From assembly GCA_047967505.1 (NCBI GenBank), contig CM106538.1: DNA of 64,000 bases; one strand, 5' to 3'. The position numbers were made by a program, and so were the translations under genes. Numbering within the stretch: position 1 is the stretch's first letter; each line of letters begins with the position of its first letter. The notes beneath the pieces are model-generated. The model made no database searches. It saw nothing but the letters and a program-made list of their open reading frames with translations, and was not told where the DNA came from. The stretch is from Dipteris shenzhenensis. Lineage: Eukaryota > Polypodiophyta > Polypodiopsida > Gleicheniales. This document shows positions 52,906 through 63,358 of this stretch, piece by piece.

Positions 52906-53627
52906 TGTTAGATATCAATGCTCCACTCTCGTGTAACTACACGGGAACCAGCTAACTCTACTTGTAAGCCCCCATATGAGGAGAAGGCATTTGAGTAGCT
53001 CGGTTATCCAGTAGGTCCTGATTTGGACACCAGATGGGGGCCATGTGTGGCCTGATGGCTGGACGGCTTCAGATAGAGTTGGCACACTACCAACTAGGCT
53101 ACATGCAAGTACAGGAAGGCATCCCTTGACTGACCACACTGAGGGTAGACAGAGCATTTCTCGGGGCAGCCCACTCTCAAGTTGCGGAGCCCGTTTGGAG
53201 CCTCAGATGATCCCACATGGCTCTGGGCCGAATGGTGACTGTAGGTCAGTTGCTCTATTTTGCGCACCGGTTCTATCAAATGGTTGGTGGCCTACGACCC
53301 CCAATTGACCATTTTGGGTGGACTGGGTCGGTCACCCAATTGAGCCTAACCAACTACGACTGGTGGCTATATAAGAGCAAGCCCATGAAGCCCATTTCAT
53401 CACTGGCTACAGCAACCCTGATTCCTTAGCATCCAGCCTCCGTTTTCTACTGTTTCTAGCATGCCATCAAAGCTTCTTTCACAGAAGCGCACGGTTGGGA
53501 GGCATTGCCATCTAGTGTATCAGTTCTACAGTAATCAAATTTTCAATTCTCCATACTATCTTGTTTTCATTCTTGTGTACGAGATCCTATTATCTGTTGA
53601 CCACAGACGTTGTATTATTTTCTTACA
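52906..53627 (+). repeat. Probable solo Copia LTR (722 bp)
   Basis: Starts TGTTAGATATCAATGCTCC and ends TTTTCTTACA. A TATA box, TATATAA, is at 53368-53374. No PPT precedes it and no PBS follows. Flanking 5-mers TCTAG (52901-52905) and TCTAC (53628-53632) match at 4 of 5. The left 320 bp matches the inverted fragment at 5287-5604. Limits rest on the interrupted repeat array on both sides. Confidence 0.6.
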
Positions 53628-53770
53628 TCTACTCTACCCAATCTAAGCCCTTTACTCTAGCCTCTACTCCACAGTAGCCTACTGCCTAAGCCCTCTACCC
53701 CCTTGCTAAGTCCTCTACTCTACTTCCTTGCTAAACCCTCTACTCTACCCTTCCTTGATAAAGCCTAGAT
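53628..53770. repeat. Degenerate CTCTACTCTACCC repeats, right part
   Basis: Continuation of the array at 52805-52905: AAGCCCTCTAC, TTGCTAA and CTCTACTCTAC units. Confidence 0.65.
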
Positions 53771-54779
53771 GTAGTACTATTTATGAAGTATATATAATGT
53801 ACATAAAATACAATATTTTTATGTGTTTCTAGGCGAGACGTCTGCCAAAATCTAGAAACATTTCTTGTGACACTACTATTGGAAACTTCTACTTCAGGCC
53901 TTTATTTATGTGACAAGCAAGCCTTGTGCATGCATTGCATGTGCATCCGTGTCTACTTGCCATGCAAAATGTTGTGAGACTTCGAGGTAACTTTTAAAGT
54001 TAGTAAGTGGCTACATGCATACATGCATGTAGGACTACTAGGGTATAGGCATGCATGCAAGTTACATGTGGCTGCATGCATGCTAAAGTGTGTCCACACT
54101 AGTTCTAGAACTCTTCGTTTACTTTCAAAAAATAGTCAACTTTAGTCCTAAAGGTACCTTTTAAAGTACGTTGAGTGGAAAGTCAGATTTGAGAGCCCTA
54201 AAATGCAAGTCAGATTCATGGCTTGCATGCCAAGTCTTTAATCACAACCAGTTTACCAAGCATGCAGCTTGTGCATGCGCCCAATTTTCTCTTCTTGTCC
54301 CTCAAGTTTTTGACTTGCTAAAATAGCTAGCAATCCAGTCTATTTTGCTGCACTAAACTCGCCTATTCTACTAGCTTGTGACCCCTCCCCTCCCTTGGCT
54401 AAGCCTACTTTCTCCCTCTCTCTAGCTAAAGTTTTACAACCTCAGATTGCTGCAAAATGTGCATCTCATGCTCATACTTCTCTCTTTTGCATAGGGAGAA
54501 AGGCTGTGATATTATGTTCTCTTTCATGTCCCCCTTCTTGTACCTTTCTCTTGCAAAAAGCTCCAGCCTACATCTCATCCTGGAGAAAAATTCTAGCCAA
54601 TGCTCTTGGACCTTTTGCTCTACTGCAGGTGCAAGTAGTCTAGATAGATGCCCAATTTTTGTAAAGTTTGTTTGCTTAAATGCAACATATGCAACAAGGA
54701 CTACTGTTAGTGCACTAGACTCAAGAAGAACATAAAGTGCATAATGGTATGCCCTCCTCTTCCTGGTTTGCTGGGGGGA
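53771..54779. other. No assignable gene
   Basis: Contains many GCATGCATGC-type runs (54010-54090) and T/C-rich phrases. Two short plus frames at 54395-54735 are unrecognised. Confidence 0.3.
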
Positions 54780-55440
54780 TGGAGCATACTTTAGAATATG
54801 TTCTTAGTTAAGAGGCTTATTTTGCCACAACAGATTATCCTGATCAAATTCAAGCTACCCTTGTTGAGATGTATATTTTAGGGAAGGATTTTTCTTGGTG
54901 GAGAGATTTGAAAAGCAAAGCCTTACTCACCTACTACTTGGGTGGTGTTTTGTAAGGCATTCATGATTGGATTCTTATTGGAACCAGATGAGTTTGACAA
55001 ATTTCAAATGCTCCAAAATCTGAATAAAAGCACCAAACTCCTGGGTACATATATCCAAGAATCTCCTGAGGTTTTTTCAAAATTTCCTTAGTTGTTCTTC
55101 GTTTGTAGCCTACCTAAGGATTATTAGATTGAGATTAGGAAGAAGTTTTAGAAATTGGATTAGGTGTCCTCTTTGCAAAGGTCTATGATAGTATCCTTGC
55201 ATCATACAAGGGTATTGACGGCCGGACAAAGTGGAAAGCCTAAATGAACAAATACCACAAGAACCGTGGAGGCAGTAGCTCTATGCCTAAAAAGGCCAAT
55301 TTTGATAAGCATACATAGCCGCCTCTTACTAAGGAGTGTGGTACCAATGCTCCATCACGGGTGGAAGCTCAAGCAATGGAACTCAGCTTCAAATGTGGCA
55401 AATCATGTCCGATGTTGAACACTTGTCCTTTGAACTATGG
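54780..55440 (+). pseudogene. Gypsy gag, decayed
   Basis: A gag pattern is visible across two frames: ILGKDFSWWRDLKSKALLTY then TTWVVFCKAFMIGFLLEPDE and FDKFQMLQNLNKS (W..F...F...F, as in retrotransposon gag). A cysteine cluster near 55388-55433 (FKCGKSCPMLNTCP) looks like a zinc knuckle with residues lost. Many stops. It belongs to the Gypsy copy that continues at 55590 and, after an inserted element, at 57972. Confidence 0.6.
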
Positions 55441-55589
55441 TAAGTGTAAAGGCAAAGAAAAAGTCTATTTAATTGAATCTTGTACTCCAAGTAATCCTTG
55501 CACATTACTAGTTTAAATGTCTTTTGTTCTGACATGAATTTTGAGAAATATAATTTCAATGTCAATGTGTTTAAGTGCCATAACTTAAT

Positions 55590-55908
55590 CTGCATGGTGG
55601 GTTGGGTTGATGGGCACCTAGCTCACATTTTATTTGATGACGATAGTACTCTTGATTGCATTGATGCTTCTCTTGTGCAGAAGTTGCACATCCCAATGGT
55701 TCGCAATAGCTACTGTTACATGGTCAATCTCGGACATGGGGCCATGGGAAGAGATGGTCCATAATTTATCAGTCAATATTCAAGACTACTTTGAGGGGCT
55801 GTCATTTCATGTGAGGAGCTATCATTTTATTCGATGAGATTGGATAGTGTCGATAGTGTAGATATTTTGCCTAGGATGGAGCAGTTCTTTAGTAGGAGCC
55901 CTTCTGTA
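55590..55908 (+). pseudogene. Gypsy retropepsin, decayed
   Basis: The reading VGWVDGHLAHILFDDDSTLD and CIDASLVQKLHIPMV matches the plant Gypsy protease. The catalytic DSG is replaced by DDD. It ends where the nested LTR element inserted (target AATAT). Confidence 0.65.
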
Positions 55909-55913
55909 AATAT

Positions 55914-56211
55914 TGTTGGAGAAACTGAAAGGAAGCAAAGAGTGGACACAAACTCAGAATACTTGCATTACTTGGTTGTAGAATGAAGAAGAGTGAGGTC
56001 CTTAAGTAGGCACCTCATACATGCTCACTGACATCACTGATGACTTCAGAGCTCCACAATCATCTCCTCAATCTGCTCCTAGATTCTCTCAATCATCCTA
56101 TGTGGCTTTTCCACCACCTAACTGTGCTTGTGGGCACCTAACTGTGCCTCTAGCACTCACACATAGAAACATAAGGTGTGCCTGAGGCATACACCTTGAG
56201 ATGTCCCAACA
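55914..56211 (-). repeat. 3' LTR of the short element
   Basis: Plus-strand limits TGTTGGAG...TCCCAACA. The inner side is followed by AACCCCCCCTCAAGG, the complement of the PPT. Confidence 0.9.
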
Positions 56212-56226
56212 AACCCCCCCTCAAGG
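56212..56226 (-). promoter_or_regulatory. Polypurine tract of the short element
   Basis: Minus-strand CCTTGAGGGGGGGTT directly before the LTR start TGTTGGGAC. Confidence 0.8.
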
Positions 56227-56583
56227 GAATGCCTCAGGCTATGTCAAGGATACATCTAGTCTCATAGTTTCTCATGCCATCTCATGGTGGTCAAGGATAA
56301 ATCTATGGCTAGGTTCTCATGCTAGCAAGGGTTCCCTTGGGTGTAAGGTAAACAAAAGGGATACAAAAAGACCTTCCAATGGTTATCTCCCCTGCATGTA
56401 CATGCACACAATGTCTGCAGGAGGTACCATGGAGCAAAACATACACATGGCCTACATCATAAGGTGACCAGAGGTGTTTACAAAACACACAAAACACAAT
56501 AATTTATTTCATTCATTTTGGAGGACTATCCAGGCTGAGTACCTTGACATAAAAAGAGAGATCTGGAGCATACATAGAGATGT

Positions 56584-56799
56584 TTAAAATGCATAATCTT
56601 CAAAGGATGCCTCATCTTGTGGAGGCTCATTAACTGAAAGTAGATTGGCATTTTCTGTCTTTGAAGTTGCTTCCTTTTTGGCAACCATTATCTTGGCAAT
56701 CTTCAACAAGGAAGCCATGTTGGCATTTTCTTCCTTTGTAGCATAACAAGACATTGCTTTATGTTTAGGCTTTTCACATATTTTGCATAAGCAAGCCAT
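56584..56799 (-). CDS. Small gag-like frame with CCHC knuckle in the short element
   Basis: 71 residues from the ATG at 56797-56799. The motif C-K-I-C-E-K-P-K-H-K-A-M-S-C at 56746-56787 has the exact C-x2-C-x4-H-x4-C spacing of a gag zinc knuckle. The tail is Lys/Glu-rich and ends FEDYAF. Upstream the frame stays open only about 13 codons, ending in TAA, with cysteines also in the neighbouring frame, so a longer gag may have been frameshifted. It could also be a captured host fragment. Confidence 0.45.
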   Translation of the reverse strand: MACLCKICEKPKHKAMSCYATKEENANMASLLKIAKIMVAKKEATSKTENANLLSVNEPPQDEASFEDYAF

Positions 56800-57655
56800 G
56801 AGAGGGTCTAACCCAGGTATTGGGCAGTGTCTTCTCTCTTACAGGGCTTAGAATAACAACTGAAACGCTTCAAAATATAAGCATTTAATGTAGCAAAGTC
56901 TTGTGACCAAAATTCAATCAATGATGCTTCTTCTTACATGCTTCACAGAGGTGGCTTGAAATGAGTACTTTCCAATCAAAATCAGGTCTAGTAATTCAAA
57001 GAAAAACTGAAGCCACACTTGTACTGATGCTATTGAAAACTTCAAAAACTCAGAAATGCTAGAGTAGCATTTTATGTAGCATCATCTTCAAAAACTTGTC
57101 CAAAACTGTCAAAATCAAAAGGCTGAACTTGGAGGGCTTGTAGCTCACTCTTCAAAGAAAGGAAAAGAGGGCTTTTTGAAGCAAAAGAAAGCTCATATAC
57201 CAGAGAGAGTCCAGCACAAAGGTTGGACGAAATGGTGCGCACTTTTGCCCGGGAGAGTTGCTACAGGCTAAACCTGAGTTTTGACGATTTCTCCCTTGTT
57301 ATTGAACCAAATGACCTAAAAAATGGCTCAAAATCTTTGTCTTGAGGTCGCCCATCTACTCCTAAGAGGGCTCAGGCAATGGCAGAGCAGGCAGGGAGTA
57401 TTGAGCAGTAGAAGAAATGGCAAAAAATGCGCTGTTTGGGGAATGGCAGCCACCACAGACGTTTTTTCTTCAATTTCTTACAGGTGGAAGTTTGCCCATA
57501 CTAGAGGAGTTTCCAGCTCAGAGGGTTTGGGCAATGGTCGTTTGTAGGTGGAGAACCAAGCTCTCAAAGCTTTTGGGAAGAAAGAGGAAGATGGAGAAGA
57601 AGATGATGAAGAAGAAGATGATGATGTGGCAGAAATGGCTCAAGGAGGATCAAAT
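56800..57655 (-). other. Leader and non-coding interior of the short element
   Basis: No recognised coding on the minus strand. Near the PBS the + strand is a GAA/GAT-rich purine run (57582-57635), pyrimidine-rich in the transcript. Plus-strand frames here (57323-57736) are antisense shadows. Confidence 0.5.
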
Positions 57656-57668
57656 GGCTCTGATACCA
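57656..57668 (-). other. Primer binding site of the short element
   Basis: Minus-strand TGGTATCAGAGCC, a perfect initiator-tRNA-Met-type PBS with no gap to the LTR. Confidence 0.9.
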
Positions 57669-57966
57669 TGTTGGAGAAACTGAAAGGAAGCAAAGAGTGG
57701 ACACAAACTCAGAATACTTGCATTACTTGGTTGTAGAATGAAGAAGAGTGAGGTCCTTAAGTAGGCACCTCATACATGCTCACTGACATCACTGATGACT
57801 TCAGAGCTCCACAATCATCTCCCCAATCTGCTCCTAGATTCTCTCAATCATCCTATGTGGCTTTTCCACCACCTAACTGTGCTTGTGGGCACCTTACTGT
57901 GCCTTTAGCACTCACACATAGAAACATAAGGTGTGCTTGAGGCATACACCTTGAGATGTCCCAACA
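57669..57966 (-). repeat. 5' LTR of the short element
   Basis: 298 bp, ends as in the 3' LTR. The differences from it are four single substitutions at about 57822, 57892, 57904 and 57939. Confidence 0.9.
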
Positions 57967-57971
57967 AATAT

Positions 57972-58216
57972 TGCTTGTCGAAACCAATTATTTTATCATT
58001 TATCTAGAATTGGGAAGGTTTCTTGTGGTATTTTTAGATGACATCTTGATCTATAGTAAGACTCTCTTTAAGCATGGATACCATCTTTACATAGTGTTGT
58101 GCAGAATTAGTGGTATTTGTATTGATTGTGAGAAAGTCAAAAAGGTATGTGAGGGGCCAATTTGGAGACCGATTAGTGAGGTCAAATCATTTATAGGATT
58201 TGTGAACTTCTTTTAA
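57972..58216 (+). pseudogene. Gypsy reverse transcriptase fragment
   Basis: Frame 57956-58216 reads FLVVFLDDILIYSKTLFKHG, the Gypsy RT catalytic motif (FLDDIL), then CIDCEKVKKVCEGPI and EVKSFIGFVNFF, the RT thumb region. The part between has lost about 20-30 residues. It is the downstream half of the Gypsy split by the short element. Confidence 0.8.
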
Positions 58217-58320
58217 ACTCACATCTAGAATTATGCTAAGTTATCATTACCCTTGTCAAACTTGTCTAAATGGGTGAAGGGGTAGGTACAATAAAAAGTG
58301 ACATGATCACATTGAAGGTG

Positions 58321-58363
<43 letters not shown>

Positions 58364-58899
58364 AGAGAGCTTATATGTGTATTTGTTTCATTACAAAAAG
58401 TTGGACTAAAAAAGGAGCCCTGTAAGAGAGCCCTTGGGCTGGTGACATGGAAGGATGATGTGAATAAACATGAGTAAATTATTGGATAGCGGAGGGGAAA
58501 TAAATATTGGAAATGGCTTGAATTTTCTATTTCTTTATTCAAAGGCCCAAAGTTTGATGTAGGCCTCCCACTTGTTGCCTTCACTTTCTGATCATGTTTT
58601 TGAATTGTAACCAGTTACCAAACTGAAAAACCTAGTTACTCAACCAAACTTGCACCAATTGTCCTCAAACCAAATCCTCATATCCAACTACCACACTCCT
58701 CTAATTCCTCTTCCCTCTCCCTCATTTCTGACCTGCATTTTGAATTTACCTTGCTCCAACCCTATTTTTAAATCTGTTCCTTTCTTTTGAGCAACAAGCT
58801 TCTTTCTATGTTCTCCCTATCATGGGATAGAATCTCATGCCAATATCTCATCATTTCCCTTCTTCACTTGCATTCCCCTCCCATTTCACTCTCCTTCTT
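58217..58899. other. Spacer with (GA)n at 58325-58361
   Basis: A clean dinucleotide run of about 18 units. The remainder is unassigned, CT-rich towards 58850. Confidence 0.5.
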
Positions 58900-59135
58900 T
58901 CAGAACTATGTTCAAGGGATCATATTGATCTCGAGAAGGTAAAGAATATTAGGGACCTTCTTCTTCCACAATACGTTTCCCAGCTCCTCCAAAGTTTTCT
59001 CAGAGGGGTAGGTTATTAAAGTGCTCCATCAAGCACTACATTTCTTAAACTATACCATTAACAAAATTGTTAAAAAAGGAGATAGATCTTACTTTGGTAA
59101 GGACACAATGTTTTGAAGGAGATTCAGCCTACCTT
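58900..59135 (+). pseudogene. Gypsy RT thumb / connection fragment
   Basis: DLEKVKNIRDLLLPQYVSQL then LQSFLRGVGYY aligns with the plant Gypsy thumb pattern (K...I...P.P.....L..FLG...YY). It is followed in another frame by PLTKLLKKE. It may belong to a separate copy from 57972-58216, since the same thumb region occurs there. Confidence 0.5.
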
Positions 59136-59189
59136 CTTCTTGTCAAGTGAGCAACCAATGTGTGGCTGTGTGCAATGAGTGTCCACATG

Positions 59190-59480
59190 AAGAAGATAGA
59201 GCCTACATCGTTAACATAACAAAGTAAGGAGAAATCATAGACTTCCACAAGCATTTAGCATGCACCATATCCATGCCACCAACTTGAAACTAGATCACCC
59301 ACAAGGTAGAAGGATAATACTTGAAATTGGATCACCCATGAGGTAGAAGATAGAGCCTACATCGTTTATCATAACAAAGTAAGGAGAAATCATAGACTTC
59401 CACAAGCATTTAGCGTGCACCATATCCATGTCACGAACTTGAAACTGGATCACCCACGAGGTAGAAGGATAATACTGGAT
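59190..59480 (+). repeat. Tandem duplication, period 154 bp
   Basis: GATAGAGCCTACATCGTT starts at 59195 and 59349. Each unit holds AACAAAGTAAGGAGAAATCA, GACTTCCACAAGCATTTAGC and GGATCACCCA(T/C)GAGGTAGAA. The latter block also occurs a third time between the units. Confidence 0.8.
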
Positions 59481-61200
59481 GCTCTACAACATCTTCAGTA
59501 CACATTTAGTAAAGGACTTTATGAATTGGCATGCAAGCCTATATTTCCAAAACATAAAAGATCAATCAATTATATTACCACTGTTCAGACACACCTGATT
59601 CTTCATCTCATTAGTGGCATAGCATACATACAACTCCAGTACTGATTCTAGGTCCTCCATGCTCATGCTCTTTAAATTGGTTTTGAAGTGAGGTTGCTCG
59701 ATGTCTTTCAAGCAATACCCAAGCATACCATGAAACATATGCATGTTCTTTTGCCTCAAAGCCCTACACATGATCCCCCCACCCGACAGGTCTCTTCTTG
59801 TCCCACCCGATGTATTTCTAAATCAACTTGTTCACACCATGCACACTCTTTATAGTGATTTAGCAAACCATCTTGAGATGCAAATGAAATAGATACCTTC
59901 CCCTCTCTACTGAATAAAGACCCACAAGACAACGCGACCCCAAAAATTCCTTCGTAATGCCAATAAGACCAATGTCAATGTCAACACTTCCTACATCAAT
60001 CATCATGCTCACCTCTAATAATTTGGACACTCCTAGCTTGAGGATCGGTGGTCTACCTCTACCACTCTTCACAACCTCTGATCTGCATGCATGAAAACTG
60101 GCCTATCATATCTACAACGCAATGACATGAACCTCTCCCCTTCAATCACAAACAATAACCTCTCCCTTTTGGTTGCTTCGGCTTTGTTTGCAACGCCATC
60201 GCCCAGCTCTATCTACAACTCCATCTTCTCTCCTTCACAAGTATGAGTGAGTCACTTGAGCTTCATGCTCTATGCTCACTCCATCTCCCCTCCTGCCACT
60301 CTACTTCCCTTTAAAATCCTACATCTTGACGTGGTGGTAAGCATGCATCATGGGAGAGAAATTTATTGCTCTGCCTCCTTTGTCCTGGCTCCCGAATGCC
60401 ACGCATTGCACATGTAGAGGATTCTAGGCCCTTCTACCTAGCATCCCTAGTGTCCTTGCTAGCCTTATCTATTACACTTATCCCTATGGAGTTTGTGGAG
60501 TAAGCGAGAGGGGCATAGGTTGGTAACTAATATTTTCAAGGATGAGGAAATTGCTATCATCATTACCAGACAAGGTGGAAGGTTCAAACTTGGCTTAGAG
60601 TCTACTAATGTTTTGGGGACTAAAAAGGGTAAGCAACATTTGAGAGTGATGACAATCTTGAAGACTCAAAGTCATCAACGTGAAGGGTGAGCCCCTAGCA
60701 CTATTGGACCTTCACAAAGCACACACTTTGAGTGTTGAAAAGGTCGCCTCCCCATTTGTAATCCCCCAAATGAGGAGAGGATGCAGGAGGGATACCTAGG
60801 GCAAAATATGCCCAAAGAAGAGAAAGAGAGGGGGTTGCCACATGGGAAGCACCTCACAACAACCAAAAGATAAGTACCTAGATCCATCCAAGAGGCTAGA
60901 TCAGTGATAAGGTGACTAGGAAAGGCAAGTCTAGGAGCAAATCAATGGATGCTTGGAGCTCCAAAGGCAAGAAAAGTGGTGTCTGCATGTGTGCAGCATT
61001 AGGCGACATGTCAAGGCAGGACCAAGGCTTGGGGTGTGGGCCAAAAGTTGCTAATTGATGGTGATGCAAGGTAGGAGTATCTCGGGCTAGAGGCGCCTAG
61101 GTTGAGCTGGTCTATGAGTAGGTTAAGGGCTTGCAAGAGGCCTGGCAGAAGATGGCAGGGCACCAAGAGATGGTCCGGCCATAGGACAAGGCTGGTGCGG
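59481..61200. other. No assignable gene
   Basis: Short frames only (longest 76 aa). No motif recognised; weakly CT-rich around 60100-60300, more purine-rich after 60700. Confidence 0.3.
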
Positions 61201-61290
61201 CTGGTTGGAGCCATCCAACCAAGCCATGATATGGGCCTGGTTGGAGCCATCCAACCAGGCTAGTGGGGCTGGTTGGAGCCATCCAACCAG
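61201..61290. repeat. Three copies of a perfect 9-bp-arm palindrome
   Basis: CTGGTTGGAGCCATCCAACC(A/AG) at 61201-61222, 61237-61258 and 61269-61290. Arms CTGGTTGGA / TCCAACCAG flank GCCA; copy 1 has one outer mismatch. Separated by ATGATATGGG- and TAGTGGGG-containing spacers. Confidence 0.8.
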
Positions 61291-62639
61291 GCCATGATAT
61301 GGGCAGACCATGGGACTAGGCCCCTACATTGAACGAAGGTCCAAAAGGACTTAGTTATAAGGGCCATAAAGTTGGTTTGGGGGGGGGCAAAAAGTTGGCC
61401 AGTTCCCCCCTTGCTAGTCACTCAATTTTAACCTTATAAAAGGGGCCCCTCGAGGAGGAATAACATCATCCAAAAATCATCAAACAAAGGAGAAAAAGGA
61501 GCAACAAGTGCCTCTTCCTTGGGCCTACATCCAAGAGGCAAAGGAGGGCTAGAGGTGCTACAAACTGAGCTCACTTGGGGCTAAAGTCTCGGCTGTCTAC
61601 CTAGGCAGCAAGGCATTGAGATTTTTGGACAAAGAGTCTACATATGATCAAGGTGGAGTATGCAGGCTGAGAGATCTAGAGGTATCCTCAATAGATAGTA
61701 GAATAAACTTTTGGTAAGATTAGAGGACCACATCCTAGTGGGACTCTGGATCTATCTTTTGTATTGTGTCCATAGCTTGGACTGATATGTATTCTTTTGT
61801 TGGATTCTATATCTAGCTTAGTTCCTTGTCTATTTGCAAGTTTGCACAACCCATCTATTTGAAGCACATTAAGTGAAGAAGTTTGTGATTCCACCCACAC
61901 CACACAATGTGTGAGCTCCTTGGCTATTCTATCAATCTTCCATTGTGCATACCCTTTGTTGGTTGATTTCTAACATTGAGGACTTGTCATGTGGAAGCAC
62001 CTATGGATATCACCACCAAAGGCAAGGTAGTTGAGGTCTTTGGAGCTGTACATTAGCTGAGGGGGGAAACTTTAGAGAAGTGGCTTCTTAGAGTTTGTTT
62101 CAAGTCATGGAGGCTCTAGACAAAAGTCTAGTTTTGGCATTTGACATCATTTGTAGGGGCTATGTCCACCCCCTTTTTAACTTATATATATATTTACTTT
62201 TCCAACATAAATAAGATTCACTTGCCCTTCTCAATCAATTATAATTTTGACAAATGTCTACATAAGCCATGTAATCATCCTAACAAAGCTAGAAACTTGG
62301 AAACAAACTTAATGATATCATATTTTTCGTTCACATTAGTCTAAAAGTCCTTTAAAAGTGGCATGGTCATTTGAGGTGACTATTGATCGTCTCACTGTGA
62401 ATTATTTCCTTAATCAACTTGTTCTCCTAAGCAAAAAAGAGGATTGGAATTTGTACAAACTTATGGCTTTGACATCCAATCTACAAGGGGAAGGAAAGCA
62501 TAGTAGCTAATGCAAGGTAGGGTCAAAAGAAATACATGGACCTTTTGAATGAGGTAACTAGGGGTTGGATACACATCATTAAAAGAAATATATGGATTAT
62601 TTTTAAATGTCCAAATTCTTAAAAGCTTTTGAAACCCTC
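61291..62639. other. Possible LTR promoter region; otherwise unassigned
   Basis: CCTTATAAAAGGGGCCCC near 61431-61448 is a good TATA box followed by A-rich leader-like sequence, as in LTR R/U5 regions. No PBS or PPT is found, so the element is not defined. Confidence 0.3.
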
Positions 62640-62970
62640 ACAATATGGACCAGCACACAATTATTGTGAAAGGGCTTCTTTAACCCATCACTTACCACCC
62701 TAAAATTAAAGGAGTAGCTAAGGTTTTTTTATCATGAAACATAGAAGACTTGGCAAAGGTGCTTAGAGTTTTGCAAAATTATATCACAACACTAAGCACA
62801 TCGCAATTGGGCTGAGCCCATATAAGCTTTTATATGGCTGCAAACCTAAGCTATCTAACAGCATTGGGAACAAGGTTATCACGATTCTTGTATCAGAATA
62901 TGGCAAGAGGACAGCAAAGTATGAAGGAAAATGTTGATGACAAAAGGAGACATGTAGAGTTTGAAGAGGC
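62640..62970 (+). pseudogene. Gypsy integrase C-terminal core
   Basis: Across frames: PITYHPKIKGVAKV (HPQTDGQTE position), NIEDLAKVLRVLQNYI, then LGLSPYKLLYG-like and KPKLSNSI, ending with ENVDDKRRHVEFEEAT. This is the order of the Gypsy integrase end (H.....G..E..NR.....R.......W, P....YG, D..R....F..GD). Decayed, and cut at 62970/62971 by a Copia LTR. Confidence 0.6.
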
Positions 62971-63347
62971 AACATAGTTTATCTCAACTACATATGCATA
63001 GATAAGCTTCATTTGAGCTGCACCACCTAAGCTAGCTCATAGATTCTATAGACGCAAGAAAGTGGTTTGGGCTAGTTTGGTGGACTATGATCTCAAATTA
63101 TCTACTACATCTAGGAACCATAATGAATGTTAGCACTTGGCCCTAGTATGGTCTTGTAGGATAGTCTTAGGACTCATTCTACATTTAGGTTGACTTCATT
63201 GGTCAACCATATGGTTGACTTTGGGGCCATATAGGCCACCCCTTTGTACTATCTCATTATCCATTTGCAAGTACTCATTTTTGCTTTAGCTTGTTGTTTT
63301 GCTCCATTGCATTCCATTCGCTTTCCGTTGCTTCTCGCACCCAACTG
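62971..63347 (+). repeat. 5' LTR, second copy of the second Copia family
   Basis: Collinear and about 98% identical by eye with the inverted 10140-10516. Starts AACATAGTTTATC directly after the Gypsy integrase. A possible TATA-like CCATATAGG lies at about 63227. Confidence 0.75.
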
Positions 63348-63358
63348 TGGTATCAGAG
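63348..63358 (+). other. Primer binding site, initiator tRNA-Met type
   Basis: TGGTATCAGAG, exactly mirroring 10129-10139. Confidence 0.85.

Larger units (their letters stand above)
55914..57966 (-). mobile_element. Intact short non-autonomous LTR retrotransposon (TRIM/TR-GAG-like)
   Basis: LTRs of 298 bp each (55914-56211 and 57669-57966) differ at only 4 positions (98.7%). The exact 5-bp duplication AATAT is at 55909-55913 and 57967-57971. A PBS abuts the right LTR and a PPT abuts the left LTR, both on the minus strand, so transcription runs right to left. The internal region of 1457 bp has no RT, integrase or protease; one frame carries a CCHC knuckle. It inserted into the Gypsy between protease and RT and is the youngest insertion I can date in the window. 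Confidence 0.9.

Noticed and set aside
57323-57736. Plus-strand genes with an acidic EED/DDE-rich protein
   Set aside because: They are antisense to the short LTR element, span its PBS and LTR, and come from a GAA/GAT repeat.
61011-61311. Minus-strand Trp/Pro-rich repeats as a protein
   Set aside because: They follow from the triple palindrome array and have no family resemblance.
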